NCBI GenBank assembly: GCA_028819495.1
Contig: JAPPLI010000208.1
Span: 1 to 64,000 of the forward strand
DNA length: 64,000 nucleotides
Direction: 5' to 3'
From: Gammaproteobacteria bacterium
GTDB taxonomy: Bacteria > Pseudomonadota > Gammaproteobacteria > Eutrophobiales > Eutrophobiaceae
This document shows, piece after piece, positions 30,510 to 39,340 of the stretch. The stretch's first letter is position 1, and the number at the start of each line of letters is the position of its first letter. Made by a program: the position numbers and the translations under genes. The notes under the pieces were generated by a model. That model was not told where the DNA came from. It searched no databases and worked only from the letters and a program-made list of their open reading frames with translations.

Positions 30510-30657
30510 AGGAGCCTCTGATCATGTCAGAGGCTCCTACGATACAGGGATGTATCGTCAAATTCGATGACGATCAGTCATTGAATTTGTGAGCAAAACA
30601 AAAATCGCATTTTTGTATTGCGTGCTCTGGCAAGTCCAGGATGGACTTGTTCAGAGC
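30510..30657. repeat. Array of five consecutive inverted repeats between lipB and lipA
   Basis: 30510-30538 (12-bp arms), 30539-30558, 30559-30589, 30591-30627, 30624-30657; arms read directly from the sequence. Confidence 0.8.
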
Positions 30658-31289
30658 TTCTGAGAAACTTCGACCTCTTCGTATGCGAACTGTTCCACCA
30701 GGCAGGGCAGGAATTTTTCCAGCGTTTCATCGACCGTCAAATCAACGCCCCGGTCCGCCAGTTGCGTTACTTCCAGGCCGGGATAACCGCAGGGATTGAT
30801 GCGCCGGAACGGAGACAAGTCCATACGCACGTTCAGGGCCAGGCCGTGGTAACAGCATCCTTTTCTCACCCGCACGCCCAGCGCCGCGATCTTGCTGCCG
30901 TCAAGGTACACGCCCGGCATCCCCGGGCGGCGGCGCGCCTCCAGGTCGAAGGTCGCGAGACAATCGATAACCGCCTGCTCAAGCATGTTGACGTACCCCT
31001 TTATGGATACCCCCAGCCGCTTCAGGTCAATGAGCGGGTAGACAACCAACTGGCCGGGGCCATGATACGTCACCTGCCCGCCCCGGTCAGTTTTATGCAC
31101 GGGAATCCCGCCCGGCTCCAGCAGGTGTTCGGTCTTGCCCGCCAGGCCCAGGGTAAATACCGGCTCATGTTCCAGGCACCAGATTTCATCTGCAGTCTCC
31201 GGGCCGCGCCGGTCGGTAAACCCGGCCATGGCGTCAAGGGTGTCTTGGTATTGCTGTAAACCGAGTTGCCGGATTAACACCTTGTTCAT
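30651..31289 (-). CDS. lipB: lipoyl(octanoyl) transferase
   Basis: EIWCLEHEPVFTLGLAGKTEHLL, RGGQVTYHGPGQLVVYPLIDL, GSKIAALGVRVRKGCCYHGLALNV. Confidence 0.98.
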   Translation of the reverse strand: MNKVLIRQLGLQQYQDTLDAMAGFTDRRGPETADEIWCLEHEPVFTLGLAGKTEHLLEPGGIPVHKTDRGGQVTYHGPGQLVVYPLIDLKRLGVSIKGYVNMLEQAVIDCLATFDLEARRRPGMPGVYLDGSKIAALGVRVRKGCCYHGLALNVRMDLSPFRRINPCGYPGLEVTQLADRGVDLTVDETLEKFLPCLVEQFAYEEVEVSQKL

Positions 31290-31316
31290 CGATGACTCAA
31301 ATGGATGTGGAATATC

Positions 31317-31437
31317 GGGGTCAGAGTAAAATTGTCGAAACCTGTAGTCAAACGCCGGATATCAGGGGTCAGAGTAAAATTTCTGGCGAAATTCTTACTC
31401 TGACCCCGGAACCCGCCGGAAATTTTACTCTGACCCC
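31317..31437. repeat. Nested pair of REP-like palindromes
   Basis: Outer GGGGTCAGAGTAAAAT (31317) / ATTTTACTCTGACCCC (to 31437) encloses an inner copy at 31365-31407. Confidence 0.85.
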
Positions 31438-31520
31438 AAGTTTCAAAAATCCTGTATGATAGCCGTATTGCCGGAAAGAGTACCAGGCAACCTGAAAACA
31501 TAATGTCATAGGAGGCGCTC

Positions 31521-31901
31521 ATGAAGTTCCCAGCTTTGTGGTTACCATTTACCCTGATTCTCTGTGTCGCATCAATATCGGCCGCGTTTGCCCAGGGCGA
31601 AGCCGCATCCACCGAGGTGATTGAAACCTGCCCGATGCCGGAGAAACCTTCGATACCGAACGGGCTGAAATCCAGCGAAGAAGAGATGCTGGAGGCGCAA
31701 CGGGGCATCAAGGACTATATGACCAAGGGCCAAGCCGTTTTGACCTGCCTGGATGAACTCGCGCAAAGCTGGGGAGAAACCGCCACCGAAGAACAACTGC
31801 AGATCAATAACCTGTTCCACAATAAAATGGTGGATGAAATGCAGTCCATCGGCGAACTGTTCAACTCGGCCGTCAGGGCGTACAAGGGCAGAAACCAGTA
31901 A
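31521..31901 (+). CDS. hypothetical secreted protein
   Basis: 126 aa with N-terminal signal peptide (MKFPALWLPFTLILCVASISAAFAQG). Confidence 0.65.
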   Translation: MKFPALWLPFTLILCVASISAAFAQGEAASTEVIETCPMPEKPSIPNGLKSSEEEMLEAQRGIKDYMTKGQAVLTCLDELAQSWGETATEEQLQINNLFHNKMVDEMQSIGELFNSAVRAYKGRNQ

Positions 31902-31967
31902 CTTGCCGTAACCATCCGCCAGGCTCATATCGATATGGGCAGATTCTGAGGTATTGTCGTATTACGC

Positions 31968-32909
31968 ATGAAAGCACTGGAGATTAACCGCCTGGAAAAA
32001 ACCTACGGGAACGGTTTTCAGGCTTTGAAGGGAATCGACCTGGACGTGGATGAAGGCGATTTCTTCGCGTTGCTGGGCCCGAACGGCGCCGGCAAGTCCA
32101 CCACCATCGGCATCATCACCTCGCTCGTGACCAAAACCGCGGGCAGCGTGAGAATTCTCGGACTGGACAGCGGTACCCATGGCACGGAAATCAAGGCCCG
32201 GCTCGGCATCGTTCCCCAGGAAGTCAACTTCTCACTGTTCGAAACCTGCCTGAACATCCTGCTGAACCAGGCGGGATATTATGGGATCGGGCGCAAACAG
32301 GCGTACGCCAGGGCAGAGAAATACCTCGAACAACTGGGAATGTGGGAGCGGCGCAACCAAATCTCCCGCACCCTCTCCGGCGGCCTCAAGCGCCGCCTGA
32401 TGATTGCCAGGGCGCTGATCCATGAACCGGAATTATTACTGCTGGATGAGCCGACCGCCGGGGTGGACGTGGAACTGCGCCGTTCCACCTGGGAATTTCT
32501 GAAAGAGATCAACCGCAACGGCACAACCATTGTCCTCACCACCCATTACCTGGAAGAGGCGGAGAGCCTGTGCCGGAAGATCGCCATTATCGACAAGGGT
32601 TCGATCATCGAATACGGCGCCAAAAAGGACCTGCTGGCCAAGTTGCATTCGGAGACGTTTATCCTGGACCTGGCGAGTCCCCTGGAGAAACTGCCCGATA
32701 TGCCGTTCCTGGACATCCGCCAGATCGACCCGGTGACCCTGGAAGTGGTCATCAACCGGGAGCAGAACGCCAACGCCGTGTTCGAGATGCTCTCGGAACA
32801 CTGGATTATCGTGAGCAGCATGCGCAACAAGACCAACCGGCTGGAAGAACTGTTCATCCGCCTGCTGGACGACAACGGCCAGGAACATGAGGGTCAACAT
32901 GCCTCCTGA
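31968..32909 (+). CDS. ABC transporter ATP-binding protein (YadG-like)
   Basis: LLGPNGAGKSTTIGI, TLSGGLKRRLMIARALIHEPELLLLDEPTAGVD. Confidence 0.96.
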   Translation: MKALEINRLEKTYGNGFQALKGIDLDVDEGDFFALLGPNGAGKSTTIGIITSLVTKTAGSVRILGLDSGTHGTEIKARLGIVPQEVNFSLFETCLNILLNQAGYYGIGRKQAYARAEKYLEQLGMWERRNQISRTLSGGLKRRLMIARALIHEPELLLLDEPTAGVDVELRRSTWEFLKEINRNGTTIVLTTHYLEEAESLCRKIAIIDKGSIIEYGAKKDLLAKLHSETFILDLASPLEKLPDMPFLDIRQIDPVTLEVVINREQNANAVFEMLSEHWIIVSSMRNKTNRLEELFIRLLDDNGQEHEGQHAS

Positions 32910-33675
32910 GCGCCTGTTCATCGCCTACAGGACTATCATTACCAAGGAGATCACGCGCTTCATGCGTATCTGGTCGCAAACGATTTTGCCCGCGGCCATC
33001 AGCATGGCCCTGTACTTCATCATTTTCGGCAACCTGATCGGTCCGCGCATCGGCGTGATGGGCGGATTTTCCTACATGGAGTTCATTGCTCCGGGGATCA
33101 TCATGATGTCGATCATCAACAATGCTTATTCCAATGTGTCCTCGTCTTTCTTCGGGGCGCGCTTTCAACGCCACATCGAGGAGATGCTGGTTGCGCCCAT
33201 ACCATACTGGGTAATCCTGGCCGGTTATATTTCCGGCGGGGTGCTCAGGGGACTGATCGTAGGCCTGATCGTGACGGTCATCGCCATGTTCTTCATCGGC
33301 CTGCCTTCGATTTACAGTCCTTTTATCGTCATCAGCATCGTCATCCTGACCTCCGTCCTGTTTTCCCTGGGTGGTTTTCTCAACGGCATGTTTGCCAACA
33401 ACTTCGATGACATCTCCATCATCCCGACCTTCGTCCTGACCCCGTTGATATACCTGGGAGGAGTGTTCTATTCCATAGACCTGCTGCCGGACATCTGGCA
33501 ATCGATCTCCCTGGCCAACCCCATACTGTACATGGTGAACGCCTTCCGCTACGGCATCCTGGGCGTCTCCGACATCGGCATCCATGTCGCGTTCATCATC
33601 ATCCTGCTGTTTATCCTTGCCCTGTCGTCCCTGTCCCTGTACCTGCTGCACCGGGGGACGGGGATAAAGACCTGA
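32887..33675 (+). CDS. ABC-2 type transporter permease (YadH-like)
   Basis: 262 aa, six-TM pattern; overlaps the 3' end of the ATPase gene. Confidence 0.93.
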   Translation: MRVNMPPERLFIAYRTIITKEITRFMRIWSQTILPAAISMALYFIIFGNLIGPRIGVMGGFSYMEFIAPGIIMMSIINNAYSNVSSSFFGARFQRHIEEMLVAPIPYWVILAGYISGGVLRGLIVGLIVTVIAMFFIGLPSIYSPFIVISIVILTSVLFSLGGFLNGMFANNFDDISIIPTFVLTPLIYLGGVFYSIDLLPDIWQSISLANPILYMVNAFRYGILGVSDIGIHVAFIIILLFILALSSLSLYLLHRGTGIKT

Positions 33676-33702
33676 ACCGGATTCTATACCCCGACGATAG
33701 CT

Positions 33703-33769
33703 AGGGTCAGAGTAAAATCTTGAGGACATTCGCCGCCGGCAGGATCGGTGGTGATTTTACTCTGACCCC
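33703..33769. repeat. REP-like palindrome
   Basis: AGGGTCAGAGTAAAATC...GATTTTACTCTGACCCC. Confidence 0.85.
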
Positions 33770-33774
33770 GACAT

Positions 33775-34719
33775 TCATAGTCCAATAGTATCCAGAAACT
33801 CCAGTGTCAGTGCGGCACACTCTTCCGGTTTCTCAAGTATCAGAAGATGCGTCGTCTCCGGCACAAAGTCATAGTCCACATGAATAATATTGTCGAGCTT
33901 CCTGCTTGGTATAAATGAAAATTTTTCAGTCGGGTCGGCCCCGATAACCTTAACGGGGCAGGCAATATTTTCAATCTCTGAATACTCTACCCAGCAGGAA
34001 AAATACTCCCAGGCCTTGGCTTCGTGTTCGACCGGGCAACACAGTTCAAACCCCGCGCTATCGGCACAAGGACGAAGCACTGTCCGGGCGAACAATTCCG
34101 TCACGCCGGGCGCAAGAAGCGTAAAGGAGGATTTGTCATTCAGTATCCGGGTAAATTCTTCCCGGGTTTCGAACCTGGAACGGCGTTTCAGGGTATATGA
34201 GCTCATCTTGTATTCCATGCTCTCCATGTCCAGAAATGTACCCCTGGGGAGTTTGAGCGGGGGGTCGAACAGGATCAGGGCTGAGAACTGTCCAGCCTTA
34301 TCGTCCCGGCTTTCCAGAAATTTACCATATTGCTGTGCATGAAGGATTGCGATCAACGCTGACATGGAATGATATATACCGATTTTCGGTTTCTCCCCGA
34401 AGTGCCGATCGACAGCAGACAGGATAGTTACGTTATCGCTGACAAACGTCCAGAAATTCTGTGCCTGAAGATCGCTGAGCGGGTTCCAGCCGTGGCTGCG
34501 GATATCGTAGATGACAACGTCGAAACGGTCGGCCAACAGCGACCAGAAAGGATAATACAAGTCAGCCGACAACCCGTTCCCGTGGCTTAAAATGATACGC
34601 GGCCCGTCCGGGTTGCCATGCCGCCGGATGATGATCAATGCGCCATCGTCCATGCGCACTTCTGCCGTTGCCAGTGGCGCAGGCAATGTCCAATTTTCAG
34701 CCAAGCGCCTCGGTTCCAA
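33775..34719 (-). CDS. alpha/beta hydrolase
   Basis: IILSHGNGLSADLYYPFW, DVVIYDIRSHGWN, GIYHSMSALIAILHAQ nucleophile region, late ETTHLLILEKPEE. Confidence 0.85.
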   Translation of the reverse strand: MEPRRLAENWTLPAPLATAEVRMDDGALIIIRRHGNPDGPRIILSHGNGLSADLYYPFWSLLADRFDVVIYDIRSHGWNPLSDLQAQNFWTFVSDNVTILSAVDRHFGEKPKIGIYHSMSALIAILHAQQYGKFLESRDDKAGQFSALILFDPPLKLPRGTFLDMESMEYKMSSYTLKRRSRFETREEFTRILNDKSSFTLLAPGVTELFARTVLRPCADSAGFELCCPVEHEAKAWEYFSCWVEYSEIENIACPVKVIGADPTEKFSFIPSRKLDNIIHVDYDFVPETTHLLILEKPEECAALTLEFLDTIGL

Positions 34720-36151
34720 ATCGCCCGACTGCTTCCAGTGTCTCGTGCACGTCCTCCCAGGTGGTATTGTGGTTTATGATGCAGAGTCGGAGCGCAAATA
34801 TTCCTTTGAGAGATGTTGATGACAGGAAAGCGGGGTCTTCCCAGAACACGCGAGCAAGAATAGTCCTGTTAATCTGTTCCAGGCCGTTCTCATCGATATT
34901 GTTCTTCCCGGGGTTGAAGCGGAAACAGATGACCCCCAGCGATGCAGGGTTCAACAGCTCCAGGACCGGGCTTTCCCGGACATGGTCCTCAGCCCGGGCT
35001 GCCAGGTCCATGCCGTTGGATACAGCTTGCCGGAATGCCGCCATCCCGAAGACCTGAACCGACATCCAGATCTTCAATGCCCGGAATGAGCGGCTCAGTT
35101 GCAGGCCGCGGTCCGAGAAATTTGGGTGGTCTGCGCCCCATATGGTGTCCTGCAGGACATCGTGATGAATCCCGAACGCGTTCTCCAGCGTATTTACGTC
35201 CTTAACCATCAGGCAGCCTGCTTCATACGGCTGGAAAAACCACTTGTGTGCATCCAGGCCGACCGAATCGGCGCGCTCTATTCCCCTTAGAAGCTTTTTC
35301 CCCTTTTCGGTCACCGCGGCAAAGCCGCCGTATGCGGCGTCAACGTGCAACCAGATACCTTCCCCTGCGCAATAGTCCGCCATCGCTTCAAGCGGGTCGA
35401 TAGCCCCTGTGCTGGTTGCCCCGGCGTTGGCGCATACTGCAACGGGATTTAACCCTGCGGCGCGATCGCCGGATACGGCGCGCGTCAGCGCTTCCACGTC
35501 CAGACGGTAACGGCCATCGACCGGGATCATACGTATGTGTTCCGTCCGGATGCCGATTATCCGGGCCGCGCGGATTTGCGCGCTGTGACTCTGGTTGCTC
35601 ATATACACGGTGGCGCGTTCAGGGTGGCCCGCATTTTCCCGGGCTGCGACAAAGGCGTTTACACTGGCTGCCGAACCTCCGCTGGTCAGGACTCCGCCGG
35701 CGCTCTCCGGATAGCCCAGCCACTGGCGGAACCAGTCGATGACGACCAGTTCGACCTGGCTCGGACCGCTGGCGACCAGCCAGGTGCACGCGTTGATGTT
35801 GTACCCGGCAGCCATGAAATCAGCCAGCACGCCGGGCCAGGTGGGTGATGACGGGATAAACCCGAAGCAACGGGGATGGTCCAGCCGGGTGGTGAATGGC
35901 AGGATATCGTGCGCAACCTGCTCAAGAACTTCTTCTGCCGGTTGCCCGTTCTCGGGCGGTTTCTCCATAAGTTGATCTGCAAGAATCTGCCGGAACTCCC
36001 CGTCCCAGGCATTTTCTTCAGGCAACCTGTCCATTCGGGCCACGATAAGTTCCGCAGCCTTGCGGGCCAGGTCAAGCATGGTCCCGGGATCCATCTGCAG
36101 ACTGTTAAATTCTTCTTTGGCAATACCTGGATTTGATCTTTTATTACTCAA
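34697..36151 (-). CDS. PLP-dependent (aromatic-L-amino-acid-type) decarboxylase
   Basis: GVLTSGGSAASVNAFVAARE, WLHVDAAYGGFAAV, ADSVGLDAHKWFFQPYEAG. Confidence 0.93.
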   Translation of the reverse strand: MSNKRSNPGIAKEEFNSLQMDPGTMLDLARKAAELIVARMDRLPEENAWDGEFRQILADQLMEKPPENGQPAEEVLEQVAHDILPFTTRLDHPRCFGFIPSSPTWPGVLADFMAAGYNINACTWLVASGPSQVELVVIDWFRQWLGYPESAGGVLTSGGSAASVNAFVAARENAGHPERATVYMSNQSHSAQIRAARIIGIRTEHIRMIPVDGRYRLDVEALTRAVSGDRAAGLNPVAVCANAGATSTGAIDPLEAMADYCAGEGIWLHVDAAYGGFAAVTEKGKKLLRGIERADSVGLDAHKWFFQPYEAGCLMVKDVNTLENAFGIHHDVLQDTIWGADHPNFSDRGLQLSRSFRALKIWMSVQVFGMAAFRQAVSNGMDLAARAEDHVRESPVLELLNPASLGVICFRFNPGKNNIDENGLEQINRTILARVFWEDPAFLSSTSLKGIFALRLCIINHNTTWEDVHETLEAVGRFGTEALG

Positions 36152-36308
36152 AGGAACCTCTATTAGTTCAGCGCAATGATATAATACTGGTCACTAATTT
36201 CAACACACGCTTTCCTGCCCGATGGAGCTGCCATGAATAAGACTCAAGACCTGTTCGGTTCCTTGTTTGACTTGCAAGACGCCCGTTTGACGAAATAGAG
36301 GTTCCCTT

Positions 36309-37175
36309 ATGGGTAAATTCAATACAGATGACGACAATATCATCGATCTTCCGGACCCGCGCACCAGGGAACGAATACTGGGGCAACTTTCCGGCGCGGC
36401 GCCGGATGCCGACGACGCTTTACAGCAGGCGCAGGAACTGATGTACGACTCCTGGGAGACACCTGACCCCGTCGAGCGCATCGAGCTTGCGGAGCAGGCC
36501 CTGGAAATATCCCCCGACTGCGCCGATGCCTGGGTATTGCTGGCTGAAGAGACTGCCGAAAGTCTCGAACAAGCAATAGAGTTCTATCAAAAAGGGCTGG
36601 AAGCCGGAGAGCGGGCACTGGGTGCAGAGATGTTTGCCGAGGATGCCGGACGTTTCTGGGGCATTCTTCAGACGCGACCCTACATGCGAGCGCGAGAGGG
36701 TCTGGCCAACTGCCTGTGGGAAGTAAAAAAATACGACGACGCCATCAACCATTACAAGGCCATGCTGGAGTTAAATCCGGTTGATAACCAGGGGATTCGT
36801 CATATACTGATCACCTGCCTGATGAGCACCCGTCAATATGCAGCCGCGTGGGAGTTAATCAATAAATATGAGGAAGACTTTATGGCAGAATGGGCTTATT
36901 CCCGAGCCTTGTTATCATTTATTGAAAACGGCGACAACCCGGAAAGTCGTCAGCATCGCGCCAGGGCCATAACCCAAAACAAACACATTCCCGCCTATTT
37001 AAGCGGCCGCCGCAAGCTGCCGTCCATCCCCTATGAATACATCCAGGTCGGTGATAAAACCGAGGCGGTCAATTTTGCTTTGGAGAATCGGGAAGTCTGG
37101 CGGGCAATACCGGGAGCCATTAGCTGGCTGATGAAGGAAACAGACAAGAAAAGAAGAAACAGGAAGCGGAGTTAG
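36309..37175 (+). CDS. TPR (ST7-like) protein
   Basis: 288 aa; PDCADAWVLLAEE, RPYMRAREGLANCLWEVKKYDDAINHYKAMLELNPVDNQGIRHILI. Confidence 0.75.
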   Translation: MGKFNTDDDNIIDLPDPRTRERILGQLSGAAPDADDALQQAQELMYDSWETPDPVERIELAEQALEISPDCADAWVLLAEETAESLEQAIEFYQKGLEAGERALGAEMFAEDAGRFWGILQTRPYMRAREGLANCLWEVKKYDDAINHYKAMLELNPVDNQGIRHILITCLMSTRQYAAAWELINKYEEDFMAEWAYSRALLSFIENGDNPESRQHRARAITQNKHIPAYLSGRRKLPSIPYEYIQVGDKTEAVNFALENREVWRAIPGAISWLMKETDKKRRNRKRS

Positions 37176-37265
37176 ACCTGGATGAAGATTTTGCTTTCAG
37201 AGTAGTATCAGTAGAAGGCGATTTATGGCAGACTATATGCTCAGACGACCTGACAGGAGTTAGCG

Positions 37266-38333
37266 ATGAGAAAGGCTACGGACGTGTCACAGACCTATTT
37301 GTTTCCGGAGAAACAAAGACGCCAGCCCGACCCCATTGTCAGTCAGAAATATACTCGCGGTGAGGCCTCAATCTGTTTTGACCGCGCCGAGAATCACTAC
37401 AACGGCTGGCCGAACCCGACTTGTATTATCTCTGATGGCCCCTACGGAGTAAGTGGTTTCCCTGGCGATAACCATACTGCGGAGTCTCTGTTTGAATGGT
37501 ACAAACCACATATCAAGATGTGGAGTAAACGCTCCACCCCGGAGACTACTTTGTGGTTTTGGAATACAGAAGTAGGGTGGGCAACTGTGCATCCGCTCCT
37601 GGTTGCACACGGTTGGGAATATCGTTGCTGTAACATTTGGGACAAGGGACTCGGACACATTGCCGGCAATGCCAATACGAAGACATTAAGAAAATTCCCG
37701 GTAGTCACTGAGGTCTGCGTACATTACGTCAAGGCAGCTGAATTCCAAGTGGACGGCAAGTCCCTGACCATGCAGAAATGGCTGCGCCATGAATGGAAAC
37801 GCACCGGTTTGCCCCTGCGGTTGGCTAATGAGGCATGTGGCGTGCTCAATGCCGCAACCCGGAAATATCTGACAGCCGATCACCTCTGGTACTACCCGCC
37901 GGTGGATACCTTCGTGAAACTGGTCAGCTACGCAAACGAACACGGCACTCCAGAGGGTATTCCGTATTTCAGCATGGATGGAAAACGCCCTGTTTCCGCT
38001 GACCGGTGGGCCAGGCTACGGGCAAAATTCAAATGTGACGTGGGGGTCACCAATGTCTGGCGGGAGCCGCAGGTCAGTGGCTCTGAGAGGATCCAGGGAG
38101 TACGAAACGGGATGAAATATAAATTTCGCAGCTTGCATGGCAGCCAGAAGCCCCTGAAATTTATTGACTTGATTATTCGGGCTTCGACTGGAAAAGGTGA
38201 CGTTGTCTGGGAGCCTTTTGGTGGATTATGTCCGGGTGCCGTTGTGTCCTATCTTACCAACCGTGAATACTATGCTGCGGAGATCATTCCTGAATTCTAT
38301 AACGCCGCAATAAAAAGACTTGCCTCTCTATGA
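37266..38333 (+). CDS. site-specific DNA methyltransferase (amino-MTase, motif IV before motif I)
   Basis: CIISDGPYGVSG (DPPY-like) near the N-terminus and GDVVWEPFGGLCPGAVVSYLTNREYYAAEI (motif I) near the C-terminus, preceded by SQKPLKFIDLII. Confidence 0.8.
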   Translation: MRKATDVSQTYLFPEKQRRQPDPIVSQKYTRGEASICFDRAENHYNGWPNPTCIISDGPYGVSGFPGDNHTAESLFEWYKPHIKMWSKRSTPETTLWFWNTEVGWATVHPLLVAHGWEYRCCNIWDKGLGHIAGNANTKTLRKFPVVTEVCVHYVKAAEFQVDGKSLTMQKWLRHEWKRTGLPLRLANEACGVLNAATRKYLTADHLWYYPPVDTFVKLVSYANEHGTPEGIPYFSMDGKRPVSADRWARLRAKFKCDVGVTNVWREPQVSGSERIQGVRNGMKYKFRSLHGSQKPLKFIDLIIRASTGKGDVVWEPFGGLCPGAVVSYLTNREYYAAEIIPEFYNAAIKRLASL

Positions 38334-39259
38334 GCACAACAAAAAACTCTGCTGCTCCAGTCGCGCCAACAAGAGAATTACCCGAAAATGATTGGGAACA
38401 TTTCCGCCTCTACAGGGACGTCCGTGAAGCAATAGCATGTTTGCCGATCTATTTCCGTACGGAGACTCATATTTCCGGGATCATGGCTACCGACCTGCAT
38501 ACCTTGAATACTGTACTTGGAGCGACTATAGAAGAGCAGGTAGTACGCACCTTGAATTTGACAAGGAATACGTGGGACCCGGATGAAAAGTATGCCCTCT
38601 ACAGTTTTGTCAGACAGGCGCAGACTTTTCCTGATGTCCTGTTACGTAAAACATCGAGCGGTGAGATTCTCATGGGTATTGAGCTTAAAGGGTGGTACTT
38701 GCTCGCGAAAGAGGCCGAACCAAGCCTGAGGTTTCAAACCACGGCAGCCGCTTGTGCCAGGCAGGACCTGATTGTCGTGGTTCCATGGGTTCTGGGAAAT
38801 GTTATCAGCGGGTCCCCTGTTCTTTTTGAACCGTTCATCGAATCGGCAAAATTTGCCGCGGAATATCGCAACCATCATTGGCAATATATCCGAACAACCA
38901 AACTGCCCACAGCTATAAAGCTCGCGGATGGAATTGCTCCATATCCGGCTAAATCTGATCAGATCCTGGATAAACCAACGTCGGACGGAGGCGGCACTTT
39001 TGGTCGATTGGCGCGCACCGGCATTATGGATGAATACATGGAAAAACTCGATGACGTACAACTGTGTGGAATCAAGACAGTTTATTGGCGAGAGTTTTTG
39101 AAAACTTTTCAAGAAAGCACCACCGATATCGACGCGCGTATTGCCTTGGAGCGATTAAAGCAGCGTGTTCAACAGGCAACGGAAATTCCTTCTCCAAAGG
39201 CCAGATCAGCGCTCACAATAATCAGTGAGCTTGAGTGCCTGCTCGAGGTGACCGATTAA
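38330..39259 (+). CDS. candidate type II restriction endonuclease
   Basis: 309 aa; PD-(D/E)XK-like FPDVLLRKTSSGEILMGIELKGW; ATGA overlap with the upstream MTase gene. Confidence 0.6.
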   Translation: MSTTKNSAAPVAPTRELPENDWEHFRLYRDVREAIACLPIYFRTETHISGIMATDLHTLNTVLGATIEEQVVRTLNLTRNTWDPDEKYALYSFVRQAQTFPDVLLRKTSSGEILMGIELKGWYLLAKEAEPSLRFQTTAAACARQDLIVVVPWVLGNVISGSPVLFEPFIESAKFAAEYRNHHWQYIRTTKLPTAIKLADGIAPYPAKSDQILDKPTSDGGGTFGRLARTGIMDEYMEKLDDVQLCGIKTVYWREFLKTFQESTTDIDARIALERLKQRVQQATEIPSPKARSALTIISELECLLEVTD

Positions 39260-39310
39260 CAATGATTGCCCTGCAAACAGGGGGATTTCACGGGGACAAG
39301 CTGAAAGCGA

Positions 39311-39340
39311 GAAATAAAAGCGGCTGAGACTACACCGCTT
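39311..39340 (-). terminator. intrinsic-terminator-like hairpin on the minus strand
   Basis: Minus strand AAGCGG-tgtagtctcag-CCGCTT followed by TTATTTC. Confidence 0.5.
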
